Source: Streptomyces paradoxus (GTDB taxonomy: Bacteria; Actinomycetota; Actinomycetes; Streptomycetales; Streptomycetaceae). Taken from it: 64,000 nucleotides of DNA. The DNA lies in assembly GCF_014202475.1 (NCBI RefSeq), contig NZ_JACHGV010000019.1, forward strand, positions 1 to 64,000. Direction: 5' to 3'. The translations under genes were made by a program, and so were the position numbers. This document shows, one piece after another, positions 50,149 through 58,851 of this stretch. The notes under the pieces were generated by a model. That model was not told where the DNA came from. It worked only from the letters and a program-made list of their open reading frames with translations, and did no database searches. Within the stretch, counting starts at the first letter, position 1. Each line of letters begins with the position of its first letter.

Positions 50149-50577
50149 ATGACCTCCCCCCGCTCCACCTATGGCGGCGGCTACTACTCCGCCTCCTTCC
50201 CGGACACCCCGATCTACGACAGGCTCGTCGCCGAGCGGGGCACCCCGCAGATCGCCCCGATCCGGGTCCCCGCTCAGTACGACATGCCGGGCAGCAACCT
50301 GCCCGCCCTCCCATCGGCACTGCCCGCCCTGCCGGCAGCTCCCTCCCAGCCCGCCTACGGCTATCCGCAGGCGCAACAGCCCTCACCGCTGCAGCAGGCG
50401 CCCGCGGCGTACATCCCGCAACAGGCCACCGCTCCGCGCGGCTACCCCGGCCCCCAGCCGCAGCAGCCGCGTCCGGCGGCCCCCGCGGGCTACGAGGCAA
50501 TGCGCCCCGCGGCTCCCCGGCCGGCTCCGGCTCCCTATCACGACCCGTACAACAACCAGCAGTACCGCGGGTACTGA
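50149..50577 (+). CDS. Pro/Gln/Tyr-rich hypothetical protein (DUF6643-like)
   Basis: The 142-residue protein begins MTSPRSTYGGGYYSASFPDT, followed by PIYDRLVAERGTPQIAPIRV, and then turns into a low-complexity tail of Pro, Ala, Gln and Tyr (about 60-142). The conserved N-terminal 45 residues recur in actinomycetes with no assigned role. No ribosome site precedes the ATG; TAACTT at 50136-50141 would act as a -10 box with transcription starting at the ATG, so the mRNA may be leaderless. The gene is convergent with nothing close and stands between the TerD and MOSC genes. Confidence 0.72.
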   Translation: MTSPRSTYGGGYYSASFPDTPIYDRLVAERGTPQIAPIRVPAQYDMPGSNLPALPSALPALPAAPSQPAYGYPQAQQPSPLQQAPAAYIPQQATAPRGYPGPQPQQPRPAAPAGYEAMRPAAPRPAPAPYHDPYNNQQYRGY

Positions 50578-50621
50578 GCCGGCCTCCGGGGGCTGTCGGT
50601 GCCGGCTGGCACGATGGCCCC

Positions 50622-51449
50622 ATGGGGAACGCTCACCTGCACTCGATCCACATCCATCCGGTCAAGGCGGTCCGGGGCCTGGCGCCCCGGGAGGCCGTCG
50701 TGGAGCCCTGGGGGCTGGCCGGAGACCGGCGCTGGGTGCTGATCGACGGCGGGGGAAAGGTCGTCACCCAACGCCGGCATCCGCACCTCGCGCTCGTCGC
50801 CGCCGAGCTTCGGCCCGGGGGCGGCGTCCGTCTGTCCGCGCCCGGCATGCCGCCGTTGGCGGTGCCCGTTCCCCGGCCCGTCGCGACCGTGCCGGTGGAG
50901 ATCTTCCGCGACAAGGTCGAGGCGATCCCGGCCGAGGACGAGGCCGCGCACGCCTGGGTCAGCTCCTGCCTCGGCTTCGACGCGCGCCTGGTGTACATGG
51001 ACGACCCGGCCACCCGCCGGCCCGTCGCCCCGGAGTACGCGCGGCCCGGTGAGACCGTCTCCTTCGCCGACGGCTTTCCGCTGCTGCTCACCACGACGGC
51101 CTCGCTCGACGCCCTCAACTCCCTGATCGCGCAGGGCGAGCACGCCGGCGAGGGCCCACTGCCCATGAACCGCTTCCGGCCGAACGTGGTCGTGGCGGGC
51201 ACCTCCGCGTGGGCCGAGGACGACTGGTCGCGCATCGCCGTCGGGGAGGTGCACTTCCGCGTGGCCAAGCCCTGCGGCCGGTGCGTGGTGACCACCACCG
51301 ACCAGGGGACCGGCGAGCGTGGCCACGAGCCCCTGTTCAGCCTGGGGCGGCACCGCCGCCTCGGCGGCAAGCTCGTCTTCGGCCAGAACCTGGTGCCGCT
51401 GTCCTGCGGCACGATCCAGGTCGGGGACCCGGTCCGGATCCTCGAATAG
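50622..51449 (+). CDS. MOSC-domain protein (mARC/YcbX-like)
   Basis: The 275-residue protein has a MOSC N-terminal beta-barrel (about 1-120, SIHIHPVKAVRGL) and a MOSC domain (about 125-275) with the molybdenum-ligand cysteine in KPCGRCVVTTTDQGTG. Such proteins bind the molybdenum cofactor with sulfur and can reduce N-hydroxylated bases. No electron-transfer domain is fused here, so a partner ferredoxin or flavoprotein is expected elsewhere. The ATG at 50622 follows a weak ribosome site. Confidence 0.87.
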   Translation: MGNAHLHSIHIHPVKAVRGLAPREAVVEPWGLAGDRRWVLIDGGGKVVTQRRHPHLALVAAELRPGGGVRLSAPGMPPLAVPVPRPVATVPVEIFRDKVEAIPAEDEAAHAWVSSCLGFDARLVYMDDPATRRPVAPEYARPGETVSFADGFPLLLTTTASLDALNSLIAQGEHAGEGPLPMNRFRPNVVVAGTSAWAEDDWSRIAVGEVHFRVAKPCGRCVVTTTDQGTGERGHEPLFSLGRHRRLGGKLVFGQNLVPLSCGTIQVGDPVRILE

Positions 51450-51520
51450 CTCTTCGGGCGGAGCGGGAACCGCGCCGCGGGCCCGGGCGTTGGCCTGTAT
51501 GAGAAATTCATGAGAGATCC

Positions 51521-51549
51521 CGAAGAGAAGTGATGTCGCTCTCTCTTCG
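51521..51549. other. Stem-loop between the MOSC and membrane-protein genes
   Basis: CGAAGAGA (51521-51528) pairs with TCTCTTCG (51542-51549) around a 13-base loop. It may be a terminator for the MOSC gene or a control element for the next one. Confidence 0.4.
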
Positions 51550-51603
51550 ACGGGTCCATGGGTGGACGGCTCCACCGGGGGAGTATCACGGAGCGGGAAG
51601 GGG

Positions 51604-52218
51604 GTGCAGGCGGTGCGAGCGATCAGCGGACTCTGGCGCTGGCGGCGCAATCCGCTGTGCCGCGCGACCGACCTGACCGAGGCCTGGGTGGCGCTCGCCG
51701 CCCTGCTGCTGATCCTGCTGGCCGCCCCGGTGGCCGGCTCACTCGTCGGGGGTGCGGCCGAGGACGCCCTGCAGCGCTCCGTCCGGGCGCAGCACGAGGC
51801 GCGGCATCTGGTGACGGCCACCGTGGTCCGCAAGCTGGACCGCTCCCCGCTGGACGCCGACCCGGAGACGTCGTCGGGCAGGGATCTGCGCACCCGCGTC
51901 CTCGCCGACTGGACCGCACCGGACGGCACCCCGCACCAGGGCCCCGTCCTGGCAGGCCTCAAGGACCCGCAGCAGGGCGATGAGTTCCGGATATGGACCG
52001 ACCGGCACGGCCGGATGGTGGCCCGCCCGCTCGACTCCGCGACGGCCTCGACGCACGCGGTCCTCGCCGGCTTCGGCGCCGCCCTGGCGACGGGCGGTCT
52101 CGTCGAGGCCGGCAGACGGCTGATCGTCTGGCGCATGGTCCGCCGCCGGTACGCCCGTTGGGACCAGGCATGGGACAAGGCGGGCCCGGACTGGGGCAGG
52201 ACGGGCGCCGGCAGCTGA
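51604..52218 (+). CDS. Two-helix membrane protein of the Rv1733c-like family
   Basis: The 204-residue protein has a helix near residues 26-52 (EAWVALAALLLILLAAPVAG) and another near 158-178 (HAVLAGFGAALATGG), with an external region between them containing GTPHQGPVLAG and DEFRIWTDRHG. This plan is that of actinobacterial Rv1733c-like proteins, whose role is unknown. The GTG at 51604 has GGAAGG upstream; an ATG at 51562 is an alternative start. Confidence 0.72.
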   Translation: MQAVRAISGLWRWRRNPLCRATDLTEAWVALAALLLILLAAPVAGSLVGGAAEDALQRSVRAQHEARHLVTATVVRKLDRSPLDADPETSSGRDLRTRVLADWTAPDGTPHQGPVLAGLKDPQQGDEFRIWTDRHGRMVARPLDSATASTHAVLAGFGAALATGGLVEAGRRLIVWRMVRRRYARWDQAWDKAGPDWGRTGAGS

Positions 52219-52372
52219 CGGCCTTCCGGCTCTGGTCAACCCACCACCCGCGCGCACGCTACGGTGGTCCGGCCGAACCGTTCGGCACAACCCGCGCGCG
52301 AGTGAGCCCCAGGGACGCGCCCCGAGGGCGGACGAGCCATCAGTACGACCGAGGTGGGGGCACGGCTACACC

Positions 52373-54808
52373 ATGGCACAGGGCACGGTCCAGGTGACGC
52401 ACACCGGCACGTCGCGGTGGCGGCGCCGCACGGGTGAGTACGCATCGCTCGCCGCCGCCCTGGAGGCCGCGGCCGACGGGGACGTCCTCACCGTCGCGCC
52501 CGGCACCTACCGGGAGAACCTCGTCCTGCAGCGCGCGGTGACCCTGCGCGGCCCCGAGGGCTCCCCCGGCTCCGTGCGGATCGCGCCCGTGGACGGCGTG
52601 CCGCTGACCGTGCGCGCCTCGGCGGTGGTGCAGGACCTCCATGTGGAGGGCCAGGACGCCGCCGCCCCTGCCGTGCTGGTGGAGGAGGGCACCCCGGAGC
52701 TGCGGGACGTGCGGGTCGTGACGCGGTCGGCGGCCGGGATCGAGGTGCGCGGCAGCGCCCGGCCCACGGTCCGCCGCTGTGCGGTCGACAACCCGGCGGG
52801 CATCGGCATCGCCGTACTCGACGGCGCGGGCGGGGTGTTCGAGGAGTGCGAGGTCGTCGCGGCCGGCCAGGCGGGCGTGGCGGTGCGCGGCGGCGCCCAC
52901 CCCCGCCTGGAGCGCTGCCGGGTCCACCACACCTCGGGCTCGGGCCTGTCGGCGACCGGGGAGAACTCGGCGCTGGAGGCGGTGGGCTGCGAGATCTACG
53001 AAGTGCGGGGCAGCGGTGTGCAGATCACCGGCCGGGCCACTGCGCACCTCACCGACTGCGATGTGCACCGCACGACGGCCGACGGGGTCACGCTCGACAC
53101 GGACGCGGTGCTGACGCTCGCCGACTGCCGCATCCACGACATCCCGGAGAACGCGGTCGACCTGCGCTCCCGTTCCGTTCTCACGCTGACGCGCACCACG
53201 GTGCGGCAGTTCGGGCGCAACGGCCTGTCGGTGTGGGACCCGGGCACGCGGGTGGACGCCAACCAGTGCGAGATCTTCGACAGCACCGGCGACTACCCCG
53301 CGGTGTGGGTCAGCGACGGCGCCACCGCCGTCCTGGACTCCTGCCGGGTGCATGACGTGCCGGACGCGCTGTTCGTCCTCGACCGCGGCTCGCGCGCCGA
53401 CGTCGTCGACAGCGACCTGTCGCAGGTGCGCAACACGGCGGTGTCGGTGAGCGACGGCGCGACCGCGCAGCTCGACGACTGCCGGATCCGGGACGCGGCG
53501 ACGGGCGCCTGGTTCCGCGACCACGGCAGCGGCGGCACGCTCAGCAACTGCACGGTGGACGGCACGCAGACCGGCGTGATCGTCACCAAGGGCGCCGACC
53601 CGACCGTGGAGCGCTGCACGATCGACTCGCCTGCGGAGGCGGGCGTCTACGTCTCGGCCGGTGGCCGCGGCAGCTTCCAGAACTGCCGGGTGACGGGCAG
53701 TGGCGGCTACGGCTTCCATGTGATCGACGGCAGCCGTACGACGCTGCGGAAGTGCCGCACGGAGCGGTGCGCGCGCGGGGGCTACGAGTTCGCGGACAGC
53801 GGCGCGGACGCCGCGTCCGGGGCGGGCCCGCTCGTCGAGGACTGCACGAGCGACGAGAGCGCCGGGCTGCGTGCGCCCACGGCGCCGGCGACGGCCGTGC
53901 AGACGGTGAGCCACTCCCCCGGTCTGCTGGGCGCCCTCCCGGGACAGCGCACCGAACCGGAGCCCCCGGCGCCGGTCGCCGAGCCCGAGCAGCCGGCCCG
54001 CACCTCCAAGGACGTCCTCGGTGAACTCGACGCGCTGGTGGGCCTGGAGAGCGTCAAGCGCGAGGTGCGCGCCCTCACCGACATGATCGAGGTCGGCCGG
54101 CGCCGGCAGCAGGCCGGTCTGAAGGCGGCCTCCGTCAAGCGGCACCTGGTCTTCACCGGCTCTCCCGGCACCGGCAAGACGACGGTCGCGCGGCTCTACG
54201 GCGAGATCCTCGCCTCCCTCGGCGTGCTGGAGAAGGGCCACCTGGTCGAGGTGTCCCGGGTCGACCTGGTCGGCGAGCACATCGGCTCGACGGCGATCCG
54301 CACACAGGAGGCCTTCGAGAAGGCGCGCGGTGGCGTGCTGTTCATCGACGAGGCGTACGCGCTGTCCCCGGAGGACGCGGGCCGCGACTTCGGCAAGGAG
54401 GCCATCGACACGCTGGTGAAGCTGATGGAGGACCACCGGGACGCGGTCGTGGTGATCGTCGCGGGCTACACGGCCGAGATGGAACGCTTCCTGTCGGTCA
54501 ACCCGGGCGTGGCGTCCCGCTTCTCCCGGACCATCACCTTCAGCGACTACGGCCCCGAGGACCTGCTGCGGATCGTGGAGCAGCAGGCCGAGGAGCACGA
54601 GTACCGGCTGGCGCCGGGCGCGTCGGAGGCCCTGCGGAAGTACTTCACGGTGCTGCCGAAGGGCCCGGCGTTCGGCAACGGCCGTACCGCACGGCAGACG
54701 TTCGAGGCCATGGTCGAACGGCACGCCAGCCGGGTCGCCCAGCTTCCGGAGCCGAGCACGGACGACCTGACCCTCCTCTACGCCGAGGATCTGCCCGAGT
54801 TGCTCTGA
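52373..54808 (+). CDS. Right-handed beta-helix protein fused to a CbbX/EccA-type AAA+ ATPase
   Basis: The 811-residue protein has about 17-20 parallel beta-helix rungs (residues about 25-490, with repeated short C-x-V/I segments such as CAVDNP, CEVVAAG, CRVHHTS and CEIYEVRG), a Pro-rich linker (about 500-540) and an AAA+ domain (about 545-811). Walker A is GSPGTGKT (596-603), Walker B is LFIDEA (about 656-661) with Asp659 and Glu660. The AAA module is of the type found in CbbX (rubisco activase) and in ESX EccA. The beta-helix resembles pectate-lyase/NosD-like sensors. No signal peptide is present, so the whole protein is cytoplasmic. The target is unknown. Confidence 0.85.
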   Translation: MAQGTVQVTHTGTSRWRRRTGEYASLAAALEAAADGDVLTVAPGTYRENLVLQRAVTLRGPEGSPGSVRIAPVDGVPLTVRASAVVQDLHVEGQDAAAPAVLVEEGTPELRDVRVVTRSAAGIEVRGSARPTVRRCAVDNPAGIGIAVLDGAGGVFEECEVVAAGQAGVAVRGGAHPRLERCRVHHTSGSGLSATGENSALEAVGCEIYEVRGSGVQITGRATAHLTDCDVHRTTADGVTLDTDAVLTLADCRIHDIPENAVDLRSRSVLTLTRTTVRQFGRNGLSVWDPGTRVDANQCEIFDSTGDYPAVWVSDGATAVLDSCRVHDVPDALFVLDRGSRADVVDSDLSQVRNTAVSVSDGATAQLDDCRIRDAATGAWFRDHGSGGTLSNCTVDGTQTGVIVTKGADPTVERCTIDSPAEAGVYVSAGGRGSFQNCRVTGSGGYGFHVIDGSRTTLRKCRTERCARGGYEFADSGADAASGAGPLVEDCTSDESAGLRAPTAPATAVQTVSHSPGLLGALPGQRTEPEPPAPVAEPEQPARTSKDVLGELDALVGLESVKREVRALTDMIEVGRRRQQAGLKAASVKRHLVFTGSPGTGKTTVARLYGEILASLGVLEKGHLVEVSRVDLVGEHIGSTAIRTQEAFEKARGGVLFIDEAYALSPEDAGRDFGKEAIDTLVKLMEDHRDAVVVIVAGYTAEMERFLSVNPGVASRFSRTITFSDYGPEDLLRIVEQQAEEHEYRLAPGASEALRKYFTVLPKGPAFGNGRTARQTFEAMVERHASRVAQLPEPSTDDLTLLYAEDLPELL

Positions 54809-54834
54809 GGTCCTCTGGCTGCTCTGAGGGCCCC

Positions 54835-57189
54835 TCACGCGGCGGGCGGCTCGGGCTGGTGGCGTGGCGAAGGCACCTCCCCGGCGGCCGGGTCCTCCGG
54901 CCGCAGCCGCGCCAGCAGCTTGCGGCGTTCCTCGGCGAAGACCGGATCGGCCTGGTAGTCGGAGTGGCCGAGTATCGGCGCGGGCAGCGGCAGGAGATCG
55001 GTGCGGCCGTAGGCGAGGGGGTCCATCAGGGGGGCGTGGTCGACCTGGGCGCCGGGCAGGCGCATCGGGCCGCCGATGGGGTCGGTGAGCCGGTAGAGGT
55101 TGCGCCAGCAGTCGACGTCCCGGTGCAGGGAGGTGAGCGCCGCGGGGCCGAAGTGCGCCGGGAACCAGCGGCCGTAGAGGCGCTCCAGCGGGGAGCCGTA
55201 GGTCAGCAGCGCGACGCGTTTGCGGGCGGACGGGGCGAGTTGCCAGGCCGCGGCGGCGGCGAGGACGCTGCCCTGCGAGTGCCCGGAGATGACCAGCCGT
55301 CCGCCGGTGGCGCGGGTCCAGGTGGCCATCCGCCAGGTCAGGTCGGGCACCGCGCGCTCGGCGTAGCAGGGCGGGGCAAAGGGGTGGGAGGCGCGTGGCC
55401 AGAAGGTGCCGACGTCCCACAGGATGCCGATGGTGCGGCGGGCCGCGGCGTCCTTGTACGCGCGCCGGCCCCAGGTGACGAAGAGGATGAAGCCGAGGCC
55501 GATCAGCCAGGAGCCGAGGGCCTGGGAGGTCTCGGCGGCGCCGTGGACGACGGGGTAGGCGCCCTGCGCGGCCTCGCCGGGGGTCTCGTCGGTAGCGAGG
55601 GCGCCCACGAGGGCTCCGGCGCCGAGCAGCAGGGTGATGCCGGAGGTGACGGCGACGATGCGGGGTCCCCGGTCGGTGAGCGAGGACATCGCTCGGGTGT
55701 AGGCGATACGGCGGGTGCGGGCGGGGTCCTGGGCCTCGTCGGGGTAGTCGAGTGCCACGGCGGCGCGCTCGGCGCGGGCGAGCTGCCAGGCGCGATGGGC
55801 CAGCCAGCCGAGGAGCCCCAGCAGCACGACGAGCAGCGGGGGGATCACGGACGCCTGCCAGGTCAGCAGCACCGGCGGGCCCTCGATCGACGCTCCGGTG
55901 CCGTCCAGCCAGTCGGACACGCGCTGCGACACGCCGCCGGACATCACCCCGCCCAGCGCGCAGGCCAGCATCGCGACGGCCGGTCCGCCCAGGCCCCGCA
56001 GCACCGCCCGCCGGTCGGGGTCGGTGCGGTGCAGGACGTGGGCGACGACGCCGAGGACGATCACGAGCAGGCCCTGGACCAGGGCGATCCCGCCGAAGGT
56101 CGCATCCCCCGGCAGCCGGCCTTCCGACGTCCACCCCGGGCGCTCCCAGCCGGCGTACAACAGGGAGAGGGTGAGCAGGACGAGCGCGACGAGCGGCAGG
56201 CGTCGTACGAAACGCTCGTCGAGTGTGCGGTCCAGCCGTCTCTCGCTGCGGCCGCGGCGGCACACCACCCACACCACGGCGGCCGCGCAGGCCGCGAGGG
56301 CCGCCTCCAGGATCAGGCCCAGGGCATCCAGTACGGCGGGGCCGCCGGGGCGCCGGTCGTGGCGGGCGGCGGCGCTCGCGACCGCGGCGGCGACCGTGAT
56401 CAGGCCGGCGGCCGTGTGCGCGGCGCGCAGCCGGGCCACCAGCCGGCGCCCGTACCAGAAGCCGGGCCGGCCGAGCGCGGTCGGGCCGCCCTCACCTTCG
56501 GGCTCGGGGGCGCGTTCGATGGGCTGCTGCGACTCGTAGTCGCTCCAGGTACGCCGGGACAGGTACCAGAGCAGGACGGTCAGGGCGGTGGGCACGACGG
56601 CGGCGAGGGCGAGCCTGCGGCCGGGTGCGCTCCACCAGCCGCCGTCCGAGACGCTGGGTGAGAGGAAGCCCAGCCAGGAGTGGCGGTCGGCGCAGGCTGT
56701 GGTGCCCGCGCACTGCCAGGCCGCCAGGTCGAGGGCGACCTCGCAGGCGGCGGCGACGAGCAGCACCGTCAGGGTGAGCGCCGCGAGCCGTACCAAGAGG
56801 CCGTAGAGGCGTACGGTGCGGCGGCGGCCGTGGGCGGAGGGGCGCATCCAGTGGGCGAGGTTGACGACCATGAACGGCAGCAGCAACAGCCACAGGGCGC
56901 GGGTGCCGTTGCCGGAGGTGAGGTTGCACCAGACGTAGGCCTCCGGCACCGGCCCTTCACGGCGGCGGTCGTCCGGGTGGTGCTCGGCGTCGACGTCGTC
57001 GGCGCGCCGGAAGACGGCCGCCGTGTCGTCGCCGGTGATCCGCACCGTCCGCGGATCGTTGAGCATCTCCTGCGGCGTGGTGCCGCCCACGCCGTGGACC
57101 AGGAGTTCCAGGGCGGTCCCGGGCTCGCCGGGCCGCGTGGCGGGACCGTCGGGCCCGCCGGTCGACGCATGTTCCTGCGCACGTTCCAC
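54835..57189 (-). CDS. Large polytopic membrane protein with alpha/beta-hydrolase-like end
   Basis: The 784-residue protein begins with a soluble segment ending LLVHGVGGTTPQEMLNDPRT, an oxyanion-hole-like HGxGG motif, and then has about ten transmembrane helices (about 105-580). The C-terminal part (about 600-784) has the nucleophile elbow GHSQG with Ser638 and later His-containing LHRDVDCWRNLYR and PILGHSDYQADP. The hydrolase fold is thus split around the membrane core. The GTG at 57187-57189 is chosen for GGGGGAAG nine bases before it. Substrate unknown; a lipid or ester at the membrane surface is possible. Confidence 0.78.
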   Translation of the reverse strand: MERAQEHASTGGPDGPATRPGEPGTALELLVHGVGGTTPQEMLNDPRTVRITGDDTAAVFRRADDVDAEHHPDDRRREGPVPEAYVWCNLTSGNGTRALWLLLLPFMVVNLAHWMRPSAHGRRRTVRLYGLLVRLAALTLTVLLVAAACEVALDLAAWQCAGTTACADRHSWLGFLSPSVSDGGWWSAPGRRLALAAVVPTALTVLLWYLSRRTWSDYESQQPIERAPEPEGEGGPTALGRPGFWYGRRLVARLRAAHTAAGLITVAAAVASAAARHDRRPGGPAVLDALGLILEAALAACAAAVVWVVCRRGRSERRLDRTLDERFVRRLPLVALVLLTLSLLYAGWERPGWTSEGRLPGDATFGGIALVQGLLVIVLGVVAHVLHRTDPDRRAVLRGLGGPAVAMLACALGGVMSGGVSQRVSDWLDGTGASIEGPPVLLTWQASVIPPLLVVLLGLLGWLAHRAWQLARAERAAVALDYPDEAQDPARTRRIAYTRAMSSLTDRGPRIVAVTSGITLLLGAGALVGALATDETPGEAAQGAYPVVHGAAETSQALGSWLIGLGFILFVTWGRRAYKDAAARRTIGILWDVGTFWPRASHPFAPPCYAERAVPDLTWRMATWTRATGGRLVISGHSQGSVLAAAAAWQLAPSARKRVALLTYGSPLERLYGRWFPAHFGPAALTSLHRDVDCWRNLYRLTDPIGGPMRLPGAQVDHAPLMDPLAYGRTDLLPLPAPILGHSDYQADPVFAEERRKLLARLRPEDPAAGEVPSPRHQPEPPAA

Positions 57190-57479
57190 TGATTCGCACT
57201 TCCCCCGTGACACGCCGTCGGCTCTGTCTGTGCGGGCACAAGGATCTCCACTTCCGCGGCGCCGCACACCTCCTGTCACGGAATCTCCCCGATCCGTGAT
57301 GAACCGTTGTGACGGCTGAGCCACCGGTGGCATATGCGCGACGAGTGGGCGTGGTGGCGCTCTCCGCTCCGCGACATGCGAGGATGGGGCGTCCTCGCAC
57401 CGAGGGCCGGAAGAATGTCCTGGTCGGGTCCGGTGTGGGGGGTGTCGGACGGCATTGAGGCGAAAGGACCGGAGCGTAC

Positions 57480-58310
57480 GTGAGCGAGAATCAGAACCTC
57501 CTCGCGGAGCAGCGGCGATCCCTGATCCTCGACGAGGTTCGCCGCCGGGGCGGTGTCCGGGTCAACGAGCTGACCCGCAAGCTCGGCGTGTCGGACATGA
57601 CGGTCCGCCGCGACCTCGACGCGCTCGCCCGTCAGGGCGTGCTGGAGAAGGTGCACGGCGGCGCGGTCCCGGTGGTCGAGGCGAGTACGCACGAACCGGG
57701 CTTCGAGGCCAAGTCGGGCCTGGAGCTGACCGCCAAGGAGGACATCGCGCGCGCCGCGGCCAAGCTGGTCGCGCCGGGCGCGGCGATCGCCCTGTCGGGC
57801 GGTACGACGACCTTCGCACTGGCCCACCAGCTGCTGGACGTCCCGGACCTCACGGTGGTCACCAATTCGGTGCGGGTCGCCGATGTGTTCCACGCGGCGC
57901 AGCGCACCTCGGGCCCGCGGCAGGGCGCGGCCACGGTCGTGCTGACGGGCGGGGTGCGCACACCCTCCGACTCGCTGGTGGGGCCGGTGGCCGACCAGGC
58001 GATCGCGGCGCTCCACTTCGACCTGCTGTTCCTCGGGGTGCACGGCATATCGGTCGAGGCCGGTCTGTCGACGCCGAACCTCGCGGAGGCCGAGACGAAC
58101 CGGCGGCTCGTGCAGTCGGCCCGCCGCGTGGTCGTGGTCGCGGACCACACCAAGTGGGGCAAGGTGGGGCTGAGTTCGTTCGCCTCGCTGGAGCGGATCG
58201 ACACGCTCGTGACGGACTCCGGCCTCCCGGACGACGCGCGCGGGGTGGTCGCGGAGCATCTGCGGCGGCTGGTGGTGGCCGGAGAGCCCGAGGAGGGCGA
58301 AGACATCTGA
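57480..58310 (+). CDS. DeoR/GlpR-family transcriptional repressor
   Basis: The 276-residue protein has an N-terminal DeoR helix-turn-helix (about 10-65, VNELTRKLGVSDMTVRRDLDAL) and a sugar-phosphate-binding DeoR C domain (about 85-245) with the SGGTTTFALA loop and GVHGISVEAGLSTPN. Such regulators sense phosphorylated sugars or nucleosides. The GTG at 57480 begins VSENQNLLAEQRR. No sugar-use genes sit beside it; a small SRPBCC gene follows 63 bases on. Confidence 0.9.
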   Translation: MSENQNLLAEQRRSLILDEVRRRGGVRVNELTRKLGVSDMTVRRDLDALARQGVLEKVHGGAVPVVEASTHEPGFEAKSGLELTAKEDIARAAAKLVAPGAAIALSGGTTTFALAHQLLDVPDLTVVTNSVRVADVFHAAQRTSGPRQGAATVVLTGGVRTPSDSLVGPVADQAIAALHFDLLFLGVHGISVEAGLSTPNLAEAETNRRLVQSARRVVVVADHTKWGKVGLSSFASLERIDTLVTDSGLPDDARGVVAEHLRRLVVAGEPEEGEDI

Positions 58311-58373
58311 CGGTGGCTCAGTTAGGGTGGCGCATCCGGTCATCGCCCGCTCCCGTCCAGGAGGGCTCCGCCC

Positions 58374-58841
58374 ATGCCTCGTCGACTGCGCCCGGTGGAA
58401 CTCGACTTCGTCGCGACGGCTCCCGTCCGGCATGTCCACGAGCGGGACATGGCCGCCCCGGTGGAGGCGGTCTACCGCGCGCTGGAGGACGTGCCCGGCT
58501 GGGCCGAGTGGTTCGCGCAGGTGTCGGCCGCGCGCCCGGTCGACGCCGGCGCGGGGCGGGACATCACGCTCACGGGTGGCATCCGGTTCCGCGAGACGGT
58601 CATCGCCGCGAAGGCACCGGAGGTGTACGCCTACCGCGTGGACGTCACCAATCTGCCGGGCGTGCGGGCGATAGCCGAGGAGTGGCGGCTCACGCCGGCC
58701 CGCGGTGGCACCCGCGTGCGGTGGACCTTCGCCACGGACGGGACGGCCGCGTACCGGCTGGCCGCGAAGGCGGCGCGCGGAGGTCAGGCGCGCGCTTTCC
58801 GGGACGCCTTGCGGGCGCTGGACCGGCGGCTGAACCCCTGA
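58374..58841 (+). CDS. SRPBCC-fold (polyketide-cyclase/START-like) protein
   Basis: The 155-residue protein begins MPRRLRPVELDFVATAPVRH and shows the START-like helix VEAVYRALEDVPGWAEWF and beta-sheet stretches ending VRWTFATDGTAAYRLAAK. Such proteins bind hydrophobic ligands in a central cavity. The ligand cannot be assigned. It is co-directional with the DeoR gene and convergent with the desulfhydrase gene, 10 bases away. Confidence 0.78.
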   Translation: MPRRLRPVELDFVATAPVRHVHERDMAAPVEAVYRALEDVPGWAEWFAQVSAARPVDAGAGRDITLTGGIRFRETVIAAKAPEVYAYRVDVTNLPGVRAIAEEWRLTPARGGTRVRWTFATDGTAAYRLAAKAARGGQARAFRDALRALDRRLNP

Positions 58842-58851
58842 CGGCCCGCAA

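Noticed and set aside
52340..56272. A 1310-codon minus-strand open frame
   Set aside because: It crosses the beta-helix/AAA+ gene in antisense and the membrane hydrolase in a wrong frame; Arg/His/Pro-rich shadow protein.
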